Source: Acetobacterium sp.
Lineage (GTDB): Bacteria; Bacillota; Clostridia; Eubacteriales; Eubacteriaceae
Assembly (NCBI GenBank): GCA_028692885.1
Contig: JAQUWM010000015.1
Coordinates: 1 to 45,497, forward strand
DNA: 45,497 nt
Reading direction: 5' to 3'
A program made the position numbers and the translations under genes. Shown here one piece after another: positions 25,976-33,665 of the stretch (the first letter of the stretch is position 1; every line of letters begins with the position of its first letter). Under the pieces are notes generated by a model. That model did not search any database. It was given only the letters and a program-made list of their open reading frames with translations, and had not been told where the DNA came from.

Positions 25976-27085
25976 ATGACACGGGAAAAACAAACGGTGC
26001 TGGTGGTCGATGACAACCCTGATAATATTACCCTGATCAATGGCTTGTTGCGTCCGCTCTATCAGGTAAAGGTGGCGATTAATGGCGTCAAAGCGATTGC
26101 GATGATCAAAAAAAATCCTCCCGATATTATCCTCTTGGATCTGGTAATGCCGGAAATGGACGGTTATCAGGTTTGTCGGATCTTAAAAAATGATGTCAAT
26201 TTCTGGGAAATTCCGATTATTTTTCTTACCGCTCAAAATGATGTGGATGCTGAAAGCAAGGGCTTTGAACTGGGTGCCGCCGATTATATCACGAAACCAG
26301 TGAATTCGGCGATTCTATTATCGCGGGTGAAAACCCATTTGGATCTCAAAAAAGCCAGCAATTTTTTAAAAAGCCAGAATCAGTATCTGGAAAAAGAAAT
26401 CTCCCGACGAACCGGGGAAGTCGCCCTGATTCAGGAGGTTTCGATCATGGCGATGGCCGCTCTGGCCGAAACCAGAGATAATGAAACCGGACTTCACCTG
26501 CAACGAACCAAGCTTTATGTCAGTGAGCTTTGTGAAAAACTGGCCCACCGGCCGGGTCATCAAAGAATTCTGACCCGGGAAATCATCGATACGATTGTGG
26601 CCTCAGCACCGCTTCATGATATCGGTAAGATCGGGATTCCCGATGCGGTTTTGTTAAAACCGGGACGCCTCACCGAAGCGGAGTTTGAGATCATGAAAAC
26701 GCATGCCACGATCGGTCGCGAAGCGATTATCAAAGCGGAGCAGATCATGGATCGCCGCGAGACTTATTTAAAATACCCCAAAGAGATTGTGTCATCCCAT
26801 CATGAAAAATGGGATGGCAGCGGTTATCCAGAAGGTCTTTCGGGCGAAGACATTCCCCTGGCGGCGCGGATTGTTGCCCTGGCCGACGCCTATGACGCCA
26901 TCACCAGCGAGCGGATTTACAAAAGCGCCTCCACCCATGAGCAAGCCGTGACGATTATTACTGAAGACTCTGGCCGCCATTTTGACCCGGCGGTGGTGGC
27001 AGCCTTTTTACAGGTTCACGATAATTTTAAAGCGATTGCCCGAAAATATCGGGAGCCCGGAGCCGGTGTTTTCCTAATGGAGTAA
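25976..27085 (+). CDS. REC-HD-GYP response regulator (c-di-GMP phosphodiesterase)
   Basis: 369 residues. An N-terminal receiver (about 8-125) has its phospho-Asp in ILLDLVMPEMDG and conserved Lys in ITKP. A short coiled linker leads to an HD-GYP domain (about 165-365) with motifs HDIGKIGIPD and HHEKWDGSGYPEGL, all catalytic positions intact. It is predicted to hydrolyse c-di-GMP when phosphorylated. It lies 10 nt behind the hybrid kinase and is probably translated together with it (ATG at 25976 with GAGGTGA). Its 3' end overlaps the convergent hydrolase gene by 12 bp. Confidence 0.93.
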   Translation: MTREKQTVLVVDDNPDNITLINGLLRPLYQVKVAINGVKAIAMIKKNPPDIILLDLVMPEMDGYQVCRILKNDVNFWEIPIIFLTAQNDVDAESKGFELGAADYITKPVNSAILLSRVKTHLDLKKASNFLKSQNQYLEKEISRRTGEVALIQEVSIMAMAALAETRDNETGLHLQRTKLYVSELCEKLAHRPGHQRILTREIIDTIVASAPLHDIGKIGIPDAVLLKPGRLTEAEFEIMKTHATIGREAIIKAEQIMDRRETYLKYPKEIVSSHHEKWDGSGYPEGLSGEDIPLAARIVALADAYDAITSERIYKSASTHEQAVTIITEDSGRHFDPAVVAAFLQVHDNFKAIARKYREPGAGVFLME

Positions 27086-28114
27086 ATTTTTCAAGATCCT
27101 TATCACTGCCTCTGGTTCTTCAAAAATGGGGCTGTGAGCGGAGTCTTCAAAAAGATAGAAATGTTTTTCGGGCGCCTCAAGCTCTTCCAGATAAAGCTCC
27201 GCAAGGTGAAAGTTGACGGTATAATCATAGGCGCCGGAGAAAAAAATGACGGGAAGTTCCAGCCGGGTGATGAGATCGCTGAGATTGGCCTGCCGGAATT
27301 CCTCGTTGAGCAGCGCGTTTTTAGAAAATGCTTTGCCCCGCCAGAGATCGAGTTTCTCTTTGAATAGATACTCCCGGTGCTTTATCACCGCCAGAAAAAT
27401 TCCGGTAAACACCGAGTACATCGTGTGGGTGGTGCCAATCCCGGCCTCATGCATCATCCGATCCCGAATTCGTTCGTAGGCGGCAGTCCCATAGGGGGCT
27501 TTTTCAAGTTGCGCCCGATTTTTAGGATCCTCAGCATAGTAGTTTAGCATAAATTGATAGGCCAGCTCTTCCGACAGTGCCAGGTTGACTGACTGAGCGA
27601 CCCCGATGTAGGCGTGGTAGAGTTCCGGTGCCCGGGCGGCCGCCTGAATGCCAAGATAGCTACCAAAGGCATGTGCCATCAGATAGATCTTATCCTGGCG
27701 AAAGCGCTGGCGCAGATACTGGGTCACCGAAATGGTATCCGCTACCAGCTGCTCCGTCGTCATCGTCGTTGGCGCGATGTTTGGGTGGTACGACAGCCCG
27801 GCGCCGCGTTGGTCCCACCACACCACCGTAAACAGTTCGTCAAGGGGGGAAGGATGGCTGGCATTGAGCCAATACTCTGGCAGCCCCGGGCCGCCATGGA
27901 TAAAGAGCAGCACCGGCCGGGTCTGATCGCGAGTTTTGATGATCATCCCCATTTCTACTCCGTTGATAGGCACCCACGATTTTTCCGACAAACTGCCCGG
28001 CCACACCTCGCTGCTGGCAGTTGCGTAGGGAATCATTTTGCCGGAAAATAAAACCATCAGCAGGGTCGTGACGATACTGAGCAAACCCAACAGACAAACA
28101 AAAAATAGCAGCAT
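27074..28114 (-). CDS. Alpha/beta hydrolase (S33-like) with Ala at the nucleophile position
   Basis: 346 residues. A hydrophobic N-terminal helix (about 1-25) suggests a membrane anchor. The rest is an alpha/beta hydrolase of the proline iminopeptidase type: HGGPG (oxyanion region), WWDQRGAGLS, a catalytic Asp in GAYDYTVN and His in DSAHSPIF. The nucleophile elbow, normally GHSxG, reads AHAFG here (residues 147-151, codon GCC at 27668-27670), so the catalytic Ser is Ala. It may be a catalytically dead binding or signalling protein, or a mutated gene. The frame extends upstream to a TTG, but ATG 28114 follows GGGAAGGGG and is preferred. The 3' end overlaps the HD-GYP gene by 12 bp. Confidence 0.85.
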   Translation of the reverse strand: MLLFFVCLLGLLSIVTTLLMVLFSGKMIPYATASSEVWPGSLSEKSWVPINGVEMGMIIKTRDQTRPVLLFIHGGPGLPEYWLNASHPSPLDELFTVVWWDQRGAGLSYHPNIAPTTMTTEQLVADTISVTQYLRQRFRQDKIYLMAHAFGSYLGIQAAARAPELYHAYIGVAQSVNLALSEELAYQFMLNYYAEDPKNRAQLEKAPYGTAAYERIRDRMMHEAGIGTTHTMYSVFTGIFLAVIKHREYLFKEKLDLWRGKAFSKNALLNEEFRQANLSDLITRLELPVIFFSGAYDYTVNFHLAELYLEELEAPEKHFYLFEDSAHSPIFEEPEAVIRILKNLLH

Positions 28115-28148
28115 GTTTTTGGCCCCTTCCCAATTGATTTTCTGAAGA

Positions 28149-28165
28149 TTGTCGAATTTCGACAA
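28149..28165. promoter_or_regulatory. 17-bp palindrome upstream of hydrolase gene
   Basis: TTGTCGAATTTCGACAA is a perfect inverted repeat (8+1+8). It lies in the 5' untranslated region, between the promoter and the hydrolase start codon, positioned as a repressor operator. Confidence 0.5.
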
Positions 28166-28195
28166 CTCTGGTTTTGCTAAACAGGGTGTTTACCG

Positions 28196-28224
28196 ATTAT
28201 ATCGAAACAATTTGATGGCGTCAA
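28196..28224 (-). promoter_or_regulatory. Promoter of hydrolase gene
   Basis: On the minus strand TTGACG and a perfect TATAAT are separated by 17 bp, about 80 bp upstream of the hydrolase ATG. Confidence 0.7.
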
Positions 28225-28311
28225 GCGACCCGGGCGGTTTCCGGGAGAATGTCAAAATTTCTGAGGAAGAGAGCCGTGCTACAAAGCTTCAGTTTGGTTT
28301 TTGATAACCGC

Positions 28312-28340
28312 TTACCAATTGAGAAGGATAATGGTATAAT
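28312..28340 (+). promoter_or_regulatory. Promoter of Cache-GGDEF gene
   Basis: TTACCA and TATAAT are separated by 17 bp. The predicted leader is about 90 nt. Confidence 0.5.
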
Positions 28341-28377
28341 AAAGAAAAAAGATTAGCTTATGTTCGCAACTATGGCG

Positions 28378-28439
28378 GTGCTCATTAACCCGTGTCACAG
28401 CCTGGAACGGATGAGCTATCGTCAGGAGACGATAAAATG
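28378..28439 (+). promoter_or_regulatory. Structured leader with Shine-Dalgarno in a hairpin loop
   Basis: GCTCAT (28380-28385) and ATGAGC (28410-28415) can pair around a 24-nt region. Immediately downstream TATCGTC and GACGATA form a perfect 7-bp hairpin whose AGGA loop is part of the only Shine-Dalgarno site before the ATG at 28437. This could gate translation by RNA folding or a bound ligand. It is not a c-di-GMP riboswitch that I recognise. Confidence 0.4.
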
Positions 28440-29981
28440 GAACCATTGCGAAAAAAATACCGTCAGATCCTGGTGATCATCATTTTAATCCTTGGCGGAC
28501 TCAGCAGTTTGGCTTTTCTGTTGCTGTCCTTACAAATGGAAATAGTTTATAAAAAAAATATTGAAGCCAGTATCATCGAGGTCAAAAAAAACTTCCTGAA
28601 AGATAATGTCGACAACCTGATTATCACGATTGAGCAGGAACGCCGGAGTCAGGAGGCCTTATTTGCCCGACTTAATCAGCTGGCCGAAACCGCTCTGGAT
28701 GGTTACAATACCTATCAACCGGAGGACTTTCTGGAACAGGCAATCTTCTATTTTGAAGATCCGATCCGGCAGACTTATTTAACGGTGCTGATTGCTGACC
28801 CGGCCAGCGGCAGAATTCTTTATTCCGAAAATGTTTCTGATCTCGATCAAAGCCTGTCCTTTTCAGAACAAACAGAACAGCTCGCGCCGCTGATGACAGC
28901 AGCGGTGAAAAAGGATTACGGCCGCTATCAGGTATTTTTTGGCGTCCGTCAAAGTCAGGTCGAAGATAATGTGGAACAGTACATCCGGGAGCAAATCCAT
29001 GCTTCCCGTTATTCCAACGATGCCTATTTCTGGATCAATGAGGTGGTTAATTACGAAGGTGGGGACAACTACGGCATCCGTCTTATTCATCCTAATTTAA
29101 AAGACACTGAAGGGCAGTTGCTGTCCACGAGTATGACCGATATCCAGGGAAACTATCCTTATCTGGAGGAGCTGGAGGGGGTTAAAGGCTCAGGCGAAAT
29201 ATTTTACACTTATTTTTTCAAAAAATTGAATTCCGACGTGGTTTCAGAAAAATTAACCTATGCCCGACTGTATCCTGATTACAACTGGATTGTGGCGATG
29301 GGCGTGCATCTCGACGATATCAGTACCTATGTTACCGCTGCTACCGCCGAAAGCCGCCAAAACTCATCAATGATGCTGCTGGCACTGATCAGCTTTATTA
29401 TCAGCCTGATCGTGATCTTGGCGATTGTTACAAATCGGATCGAAGCCTGGTATTATCGGAATTCCGAGCAGGAACTAAAGGCCGCCGCTTATCAGGATAC
29501 CCTGACCCAAACCTATAACCGGCGGGCGGGGAATGAGTATCTGGAACAAACATTCAAAACCTATAAAATCACTGGCGAAAGCCCGGCCTTTATTATGATC
29601 GACATTGATGACTTTAAAAAGGTCAATGATCAGTGCGGACACGATGTCGGTGACCAGGTGCTGATCAAGCTGGCCGCCGTGATTAACCAGCATATCCGCA
29701 GCAATGATAAACTTTATCGTTGGGGCGGCGAAGAATTCCTGCTGGTCTGTCAGGGACTAAAGGAGGATGACATTGAGGCTTTCACCACAAAACTGTTGGC
29801 GATGGCACGCTCCTTTAATTATGGTTGTGATGATCAACCCCGAACGATCACCATTTCGATGGGTGTTTCCTACTACATTCATGCTGATAGTGACGAAAAA
29901 GAAGCCATCAAACGGGCCGATCTGGGTCTTTATGAAGCGAAAAAAACCGGCAAAAATCGAAGCTGTTATATTCGCCCTTAG
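28437..29981 (+). CDS. Cache-domain membrane diguanylate cyclase
   Basis: 514 residues. One membrane helix near 12-35, an extracellular Cache-type sensor (about 40-310, with YFWINEV, HPNL and an ending DYNWIVAMGVHLDDI typical of sCache/dCache), then a second helix near 320-342. A GGDEF domain (about 360-514) follows with catalytic GGEEF and I-site RSND five residues upstream. It should convert an external small-molecule signal into c-di-GMP. The open frame begins with GTG at 28392, but ATG 28437 with CAGGAG is the sensible start. It stands alone with its own promoter and terminator. Confidence 0.9.
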   Translation: MEPLRKKYRQILVIIILILGGLSSLAFLLLSLQMEIVYKKNIEASIIEVKKNFLKDNVDNLIITIEQERRSQEALFARLNQLAETALDGYNTYQPEDFLEQAIFYFEDPIRQTYLTVLIADPASGRILYSENVSDLDQSLSFSEQTEQLAPLMTAAVKKDYGRYQVFFGVRQSQVEDNVEQYIREQIHASRYSNDAYFWINEVVNYEGGDNYGIRLIHPNLKDTEGQLLSTSMTDIQGNYPYLEELEGVKGSGEIFYTYFFKKLNSDVVSEKLTYARLYPDYNWIVAMGVHLDDISTYVTAATAESRQNSSMMLLALISFIISLIVILAIVTNRIEAWYYRNSEQELKAAAYQDTLTQTYNRRAGNEYLEQTFKTYKITGESPAFIMIDIDDFKKVNDQCGHDVGDQVLIKLAAVINQHIRSNDKLYRWGGEEFLLVCQGLKEDDIEAFTTKLLAMARSFNYGCDDQPRTITISMGVSYYIHADSDEKEAIKRADLGLYEAKKTGKNRSCYIRP

Positions 29982-30065
29982 ACTCGCTGACATTCAAAGT
30001 TTCCGAACAGAATAAGCTAGTTGGACAACCCCCAAAATAGCGGAGTTAATCCGAATCAGGCGAAG

Positions 30066-30096
30066 CGTCATTCAGAAAATGGATGGCGTTTTTTTT
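30066..30096 (+). terminator. Terminator of Cache-GGDEF gene
   Basis: CGTCATTC pairs with GGATGGCG (with G-U pairs), followed by eight T residues. Confidence 0.75.
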
Positions 30097-30193
30097 GTAA
30101 CAAAAAAGATTCTACATGACATGATGTTATGATTTGTGGCGGAAGCTTGAATCAGTTCAGAATGATGATTTTAATCGTTAACATAAAAATAAT
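30097..30193. other. AT-rich spacer before the GTPase/ABC cluster
   Basis: Part of the 415-bp gap between the Cache-GGDEF and GTPase genes. I see no gene or RNA here. The rest of the gap holds the terminator, the promoter/operator and a ~165-nt leader containing three TGGATG copies (30274, 30320, 30341) of unknown meaning. Confidence 0.4.
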
Positions 30194-30225
30194 TTGACGA
30201 ACCACCTGTTCATAATGTATTATGA
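30194..30225 (+). promoter_or_regulatory. Promoter with operator palindrome over the -10
   Basis: TTGACG and TATTAT are separated by 18 bp. A perfect inverted repeat TCATAAT-GT-ATTATGA (30210-30225) covers the -10 box. A repressor bound there would block polymerase, suggesting ligand-responsive control of the downstream uptake cluster. Confidence 0.6.
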
Positions 30226-30396
30226 TATACGAAACGGTTCAAAACATAACTAAACGATACTAACATATTCAACTGGATGCTATCATTATCACAGCTTAAT
30301 TTGCAAAAATACCGGAAATTGGATGATTTAATATAGTAGTTGGATGTGATTTTTGTATCAAAAGATGGAAAATTGACAATGAAAGAAGGTATTCTG

Positions 30397-31098
30397 ATGC
30401 AATTTGTTATTGTTGCTGGCACGCCCTCATCCGGTAAAACATCGGTGATGGTACACACCATTCGCCATTTGCAGACAAGTGGTCAGCAGGTGGCGGTCTG
30501 CAAAATTGACTGTCTCCAGACCAACGACGACGTAACCTACCGACGGCTGGGTATCCCGGTGGCAGTGGGTCTTAGTGATTACGTTTGTCCTGATCACTTT
30601 TATGTGGCCAATCTGGAAGAAATCGAGCAGTGGGCCGGGGTGCAGAAAGCTGATGTCCTGGTTCTAGAAACCGCTGGTCTTTGTCACCGCTGTGCCCCGG
30701 CAGTCTATGATTGCCTGTCCATTTGTGTTATTGACAACCTGATTGGCATCAATACCCCCCGGAAAGTGGGGCCGATGCTAAGCTCGGCAGATGTGGTGGT
30801 AATCACCAAGGGTGACATTGTCTCCCAGGCGGAGCGGGAAGTGTTTCGCTATCAGGTGGAAAGCGTGAATCCCCAGGCCCGGATTATGGAAATGAATGGC
30901 CTGACCGGTCAGGGTGCCGTAAGCCTAAAAAACACCATTCTCAATTATCCCCAATTTGAAGGCATCACCGGCAAACGGCTGAAGAATCCCATGCCGGCGG
31001 CCATTTGCTCCTACTGTGCCGGAGAAACCGTTATTGGCAAGAGTTTTCAGATGGGAGTGGTTAAAAAAGTGGAGTTTGAGAGTGTGGATCAATGTTGA
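30397..31098 (+). CDS. G3E/HypB-like GTPase with CxxC motifs
   Basis: 233 residues. SIMIBI-class P-loop GTPase: Walker A GTPSSGKT at 8-15, a Walker-B-like ETAG at 91-94 and a guanine-specificity-like TKGD at 137-140. The layout matches the HypB/UreG/CobW metallochaperone group. Two Cys pairs stand out: CHRC (96-99), directly after the ETAG motif, and CSYC (204-207) near the C-terminus. These are plausible metal ligands. It is first in a cluster with ABC transporter parts; the next gene overlaps it by 7 nt. The start at ATG 30397 has AAGAAGG at 7 nt; the frame extends upstream without a better site. Inference: GTP-driven delivery or loading of a metal or cofactor. Confidence 0.8.
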   Translation: MQFVIVAGTPSSGKTSVMVHTIRHLQTSGQQVAVCKIDCLQTNDDVTYRRLGIPVAVGLSDYVCPDHFYVANLEEIEQWAGVQKADVLVLETAGLCHRCAPAVYDCLSICVIDNLIGINTPRKVGPMLSSADVVVITKGDIVSQAEREVFRYQVESVNPQARIMEMNGLTGQGAVSLKNTILNYPQFEGITGKRLKNPMPAAICSYCAGETVIGKSFQMGVVKKVEFESVDQC

Positions 31099-31922
31099 AA
31101 AAAATAACGATTCTGGGGGGATTAAATAAAATCGGTCTGCCGGAAAAAATTCAGAAACTGGAAATTCAGGCTGGCGAAATTTTGGCGGTGGTGGGACCGA
31201 CTGGATCGGGAAAAACCCAGCTGATTGCGGATATCGGGCAAGTGGCAGAAGCAGAAACCCTGACCGGCCGGCGAGTGAGAATTGATGATGGAGAAGTCAA
31301 TAGTAATGAAGATAAACAAAAGCTCCGCTATCTGATGGCCCAGGTTTCCCAAAATATGAATTTTGTGATTGACATGACCATCAGTGAGTTTCTGATGATG
31401 CATGCCCAGGTCCGAGCGGTGCCAAATCCAGAAATGGTTCTCAAGGAAGTTCTAGCCATTACCAACCACTTGTCGGGCGAGCCAGTTACCTTTGAGACCA
31501 ATCTCACCCAGTTAAGCGGTGGTCAGTCTCGAGCGCTGATGGTGGCGGATGTGGCACTGCTGAGCAATGCGCCGGTAGTATTGATTGACGAAATCGAAAA
31601 TGCCGGGATTGATCGTCTCAAAGCTCTGGATATTCTCACTGGACAAGGAAAGATTGTTCTGGTGGTGTCCCATGATCCCACCCTGATGTTGATGGCAGAC
31701 AAACGGGTGGTGATGAAAAATGGCGGCATGGACGGGATTTGTTACACCACGGAAAAAGAACGGCATATTCTCAGCGAGCTGGTCAAAACCGAAAAACGGG
31801 TCAACCGTTTGAGAGAGCAGCTGCGAAAAGGAAAGAGTCTGCGCAGCGACTATCACGAAATTGATCATCATGAAGAGGAGGAATTAAAATTATGGCAAGA
31901 ATACTTATACACCTGCCATTAA
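31092..31922 (+). CDS. Stand-alone ABC ATPase with helical C-terminal tail
   Basis: 276 residues. Walker A GPTGSGKT (about 35-42), signature LSGGQ (about 143), Walker B with VVLIDEIENAG and a switch His in VVSHD are all intact, so ATP hydrolysis is expected. After about residue 220 a charged helical tail (ERHILSELVKTEKRVNRLREQLRKG) replaces the usual regulatory domain. There is no dedicated permease for it: the only permease in the cluster sits next to a second, conventional ATPase. It overlaps the GTPase gene by 7 nt and the next gene by 31 nt, so the three are translationally coupled. Its role may be intracellular, perhaps acting with the GTPase; that is inference. Confidence 0.8.
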   Translation: MLKKITILGGLNKIGLPEKIQKLEIQAGEILAVVGPTGSGKTQLIADIGQVAEAETLTGRRVRIDDGEVNSNEDKQKLRYLMAQVSQNMNFVIDMTISEFLMMHAQVRAVPNPEMVLKEVLAITNHLSGEPVTFETNLTQLSGGQSRALMVADVALLSNAPVVLIDEIENAGIDRLKALDILTGQGKIVLVVSHDPTLMLMADKRVVMKNGGMDGICYTTEKERHILSELVKTEKRVNRLREQLRKGKSLRSDYHEIDHHEEEELKLWQEYLYTCH

Positions 31923-32770
31923 ACATCAGCCGGACGTTGGAAGAAATGCTGAAGTCAGCAGGGCAGGCAATGGGAAAAAAAAATGGACTTCAGGTGGAGG
32001 TAGTTCGCAACCCGAGCCAGTCCGACACAGCTGCTGGGGAAAATGAAAAAGCAGCGGACATCCCCGATATGGTGATCGGTCATATTGATTATTTTAGCAA
32101 ACGCAGCGATAGGTTTCTGGAAACGAATTTCCAATCGCTGCCTGGTCGTTTTCCCATGCGATCCGAACTGGCGTCCCCAGGGTTTGGGGATGATCGGGGT
32201 TATTTTCATCCCTTTACCATTATCCCTTTTGCGATCTTTGCCAATCCCGAGATGCTTTCGGATGGTGACTGTCCCCACGTCTGGGAAGATCTGGCAGATA
32301 TCTGCTGGAAAGGCAAAATTGTTATTCCGGACGAGCAGCACATGGCAACAAAAATGATCCGGGCCTTTATGAAAACCGAGTATCCCGAAAAATATGACCA
32401 GTTCAGAGCGAACTTAGTCAATGAAGGTGGTCCCCTCAATGTGGTCAATGCGGTTGACGAAAGCCGGTATCCACTGGGTATTACTAACATTACCTTTGCG
32501 CGGATTTCCGGCAATAAGAAGATCCGGCTGCTTTGGCCCGAGGATGGTTTTTTCTGCATGCCTCAGATTATGGCCTTTCGAAAAGGCGCAGATGAGCGGC
32601 TGTTGGAAATCGGCGATTTCCTAATGTCACAAGAGGTGCAGGACTATCTGGCGCTCCAGACCTTTGTACCGGTTTCCCCGAAAGTGGCGATTCCCGAGAT
32701 TCTGCTGGCGCATGATTTCAGCCTGCGCTGGAAAAGCTGGCCGGCCTTTCTTCAGGCCATCAATAACTAA
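31892..32770 (+). CDS. Solute-binding-protein-like protein without signal peptide
   Basis: 292 residues with the look of a type II extracellular solute-binding protein: a central hinge region PHVWEDLADICWKGKIVIPDE, and late motifs MPQIMAFRKGAD and EVQDYLAL. However, it starts MARILIHLPLNISRTLEEML and has no signal peptide or lipobox, so it should stay in the cytoplasm. It begins inside the preceding ATPase gene, with GAGGAGG 11 nt before its ATG. It may bind the imported ligand inside the cell and hand it to the GTPase/ATPase pair. The fold assignment is moderate; function is unknown. Confidence 0.65.
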   Translation: MARILIHLPLNISRTLEEMLKSAGQAMGKKNGLQVEVVRNPSQSDTAAGENEKAADIPDMVIGHIDYFSKRSDRFLETNFQSLPGRFPMRSELASPGFGDDRGYFHPFTIIPFAIFANPEMLSDGDCPHVWEDLADICWKGKIVIPDEQHMATKMIRAFMKTEYPEKYDQFRANLVNEGGPLNVVNAVDESRYPLGITNITFARISGNKKIRLLWPEDGFFCMPQIMAFRKGADERLLEIGDFLMSQEVQDYLALQTFVPVSPKVAIPEILLAHDFSLRWKSWPAFLQAINN

Positions 32771-32824
32771 GCAGGCTGGAATGTTTACGGAATAGCCTGA
32801 AAAATCGATTCGAGAGGTGAAAAA

Positions 32825-33544
32825 ATGTTTAGTTTAAGTGAAATCGACTTGAATTATGGGGAACTGAAGGTGCTGGAGCAATTCAGTCTGGACTGCCGCA
32901 AACAGCAGTTCATTGCCTTGTATGGCCCTTCGGGTGTGGGAAAGACCAGCATTCTGAATTTGCTGTCGGCTATCATCAAACCCCAGGCCGGGGATGTCCA
33001 GGCAGACTTTCAGCGGATTGCCTATGTTTTTCAGGAGCCCCGACTGATTCCCTGGCTCAGCGTCCGGGAAAATCTGGAGATTGGCCTTTACAATCTGGAG
33101 CTGGATGCTGGCGAGCGCAAGAAACGGGTGGAAAACCTGCTGCCGCTGCTGGATCTGGCCGAATTTGGAGACTATCGCCCCGGTCAGTTAAGCGGCGGCA
33201 TGAAACAGCGAGTTTCCATTGGCCGGGCCTTTATTATTCAGCCCGACCTGCTGCTGCTGGACGAACCCTTTACTGGTCTGGATGAAAACTTGAAAAATGA
33301 TATGCAGGAGCTGTTGATCTCTCTGGAGCAATGGCATCGGTGTACGACGGTGATGGTGACTCATGATGTCAACGAGGCCATCAAACTCAGTGACCGCATT
33401 GTGGTGGTTCAGGGGCGGCCCTGCCGAATCATCCTGGATCTGTATCTCCAATCGGACCGGCGTTTTACACCTGACTACGCTAGCCAGATCAGACAGTCGA
33501 TTAGAGCCTTGGCGACTCTGGAGGAAACGCTGGAATATGCGTAA
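32825..33544 (+). CDS. NitT/TauT-type ABC transporter ATP-binding subunit
   Basis: 239 residues, the usual length for SsuB/TauB/NrtD-like ATPases. Walker A GPSGVGKTS, signature LSGGMKQR, Walker B LLLLDEPFTGLD and switch His in VMVTHD are intact. It powers the membrane permease encoded at 34666-35421, with the lipoprotein at 33666-34691 as the binding subunit. The gene order ATPase, binding protein, permease is complete. A GAGAGGTG ribosome site precedes the ATG. The subfamily imports small anions or heteroatom organics such as sulfonates, nitrate, pyrimidine precursors or metal complexes, so substrate cannot be read from this subunit. Confidence 0.88.
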   Translation: MFSLSEIDLNYGELKVLEQFSLDCRKQQFIALYGPSGVGKTSILNLLSAIIKPQAGDVQADFQRIAYVFQEPRLIPWLSVRENLEIGLYNLELDAGERKKRVENLLPLLDLAEFGDYRPGQLSGGMKQRVSIGRAFIIQPDLLLLDEPFTGLDENLKNDMQELLISLEQWHRCTTVMVTHDVNEAIKLSDRIVVVQGRPCRIILDLYLQSDRRFTPDYASQIRQSIRALATLEETLEYA

Positions 33545-33665
33545 ATCCTGGGGTTTGACATAGAGAAAAGAATAAAAGGAATAGGCGTTTGTAAAATTAC
33601 CGTGAGCTTTGAGCTTTATTAATTTTGCAATGACCTGAATCACACAAAATGAGGAGAAGAAGTTT

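Noticed and set aside
28437-29981. c-di-GMP riboswitch ahead of the Cache-GGDEF gene
   Set aside because: The leader lacks the conserved core sequences I know for c-di-GMP-I and -II riboswitches. Only simple hairpins are seen.
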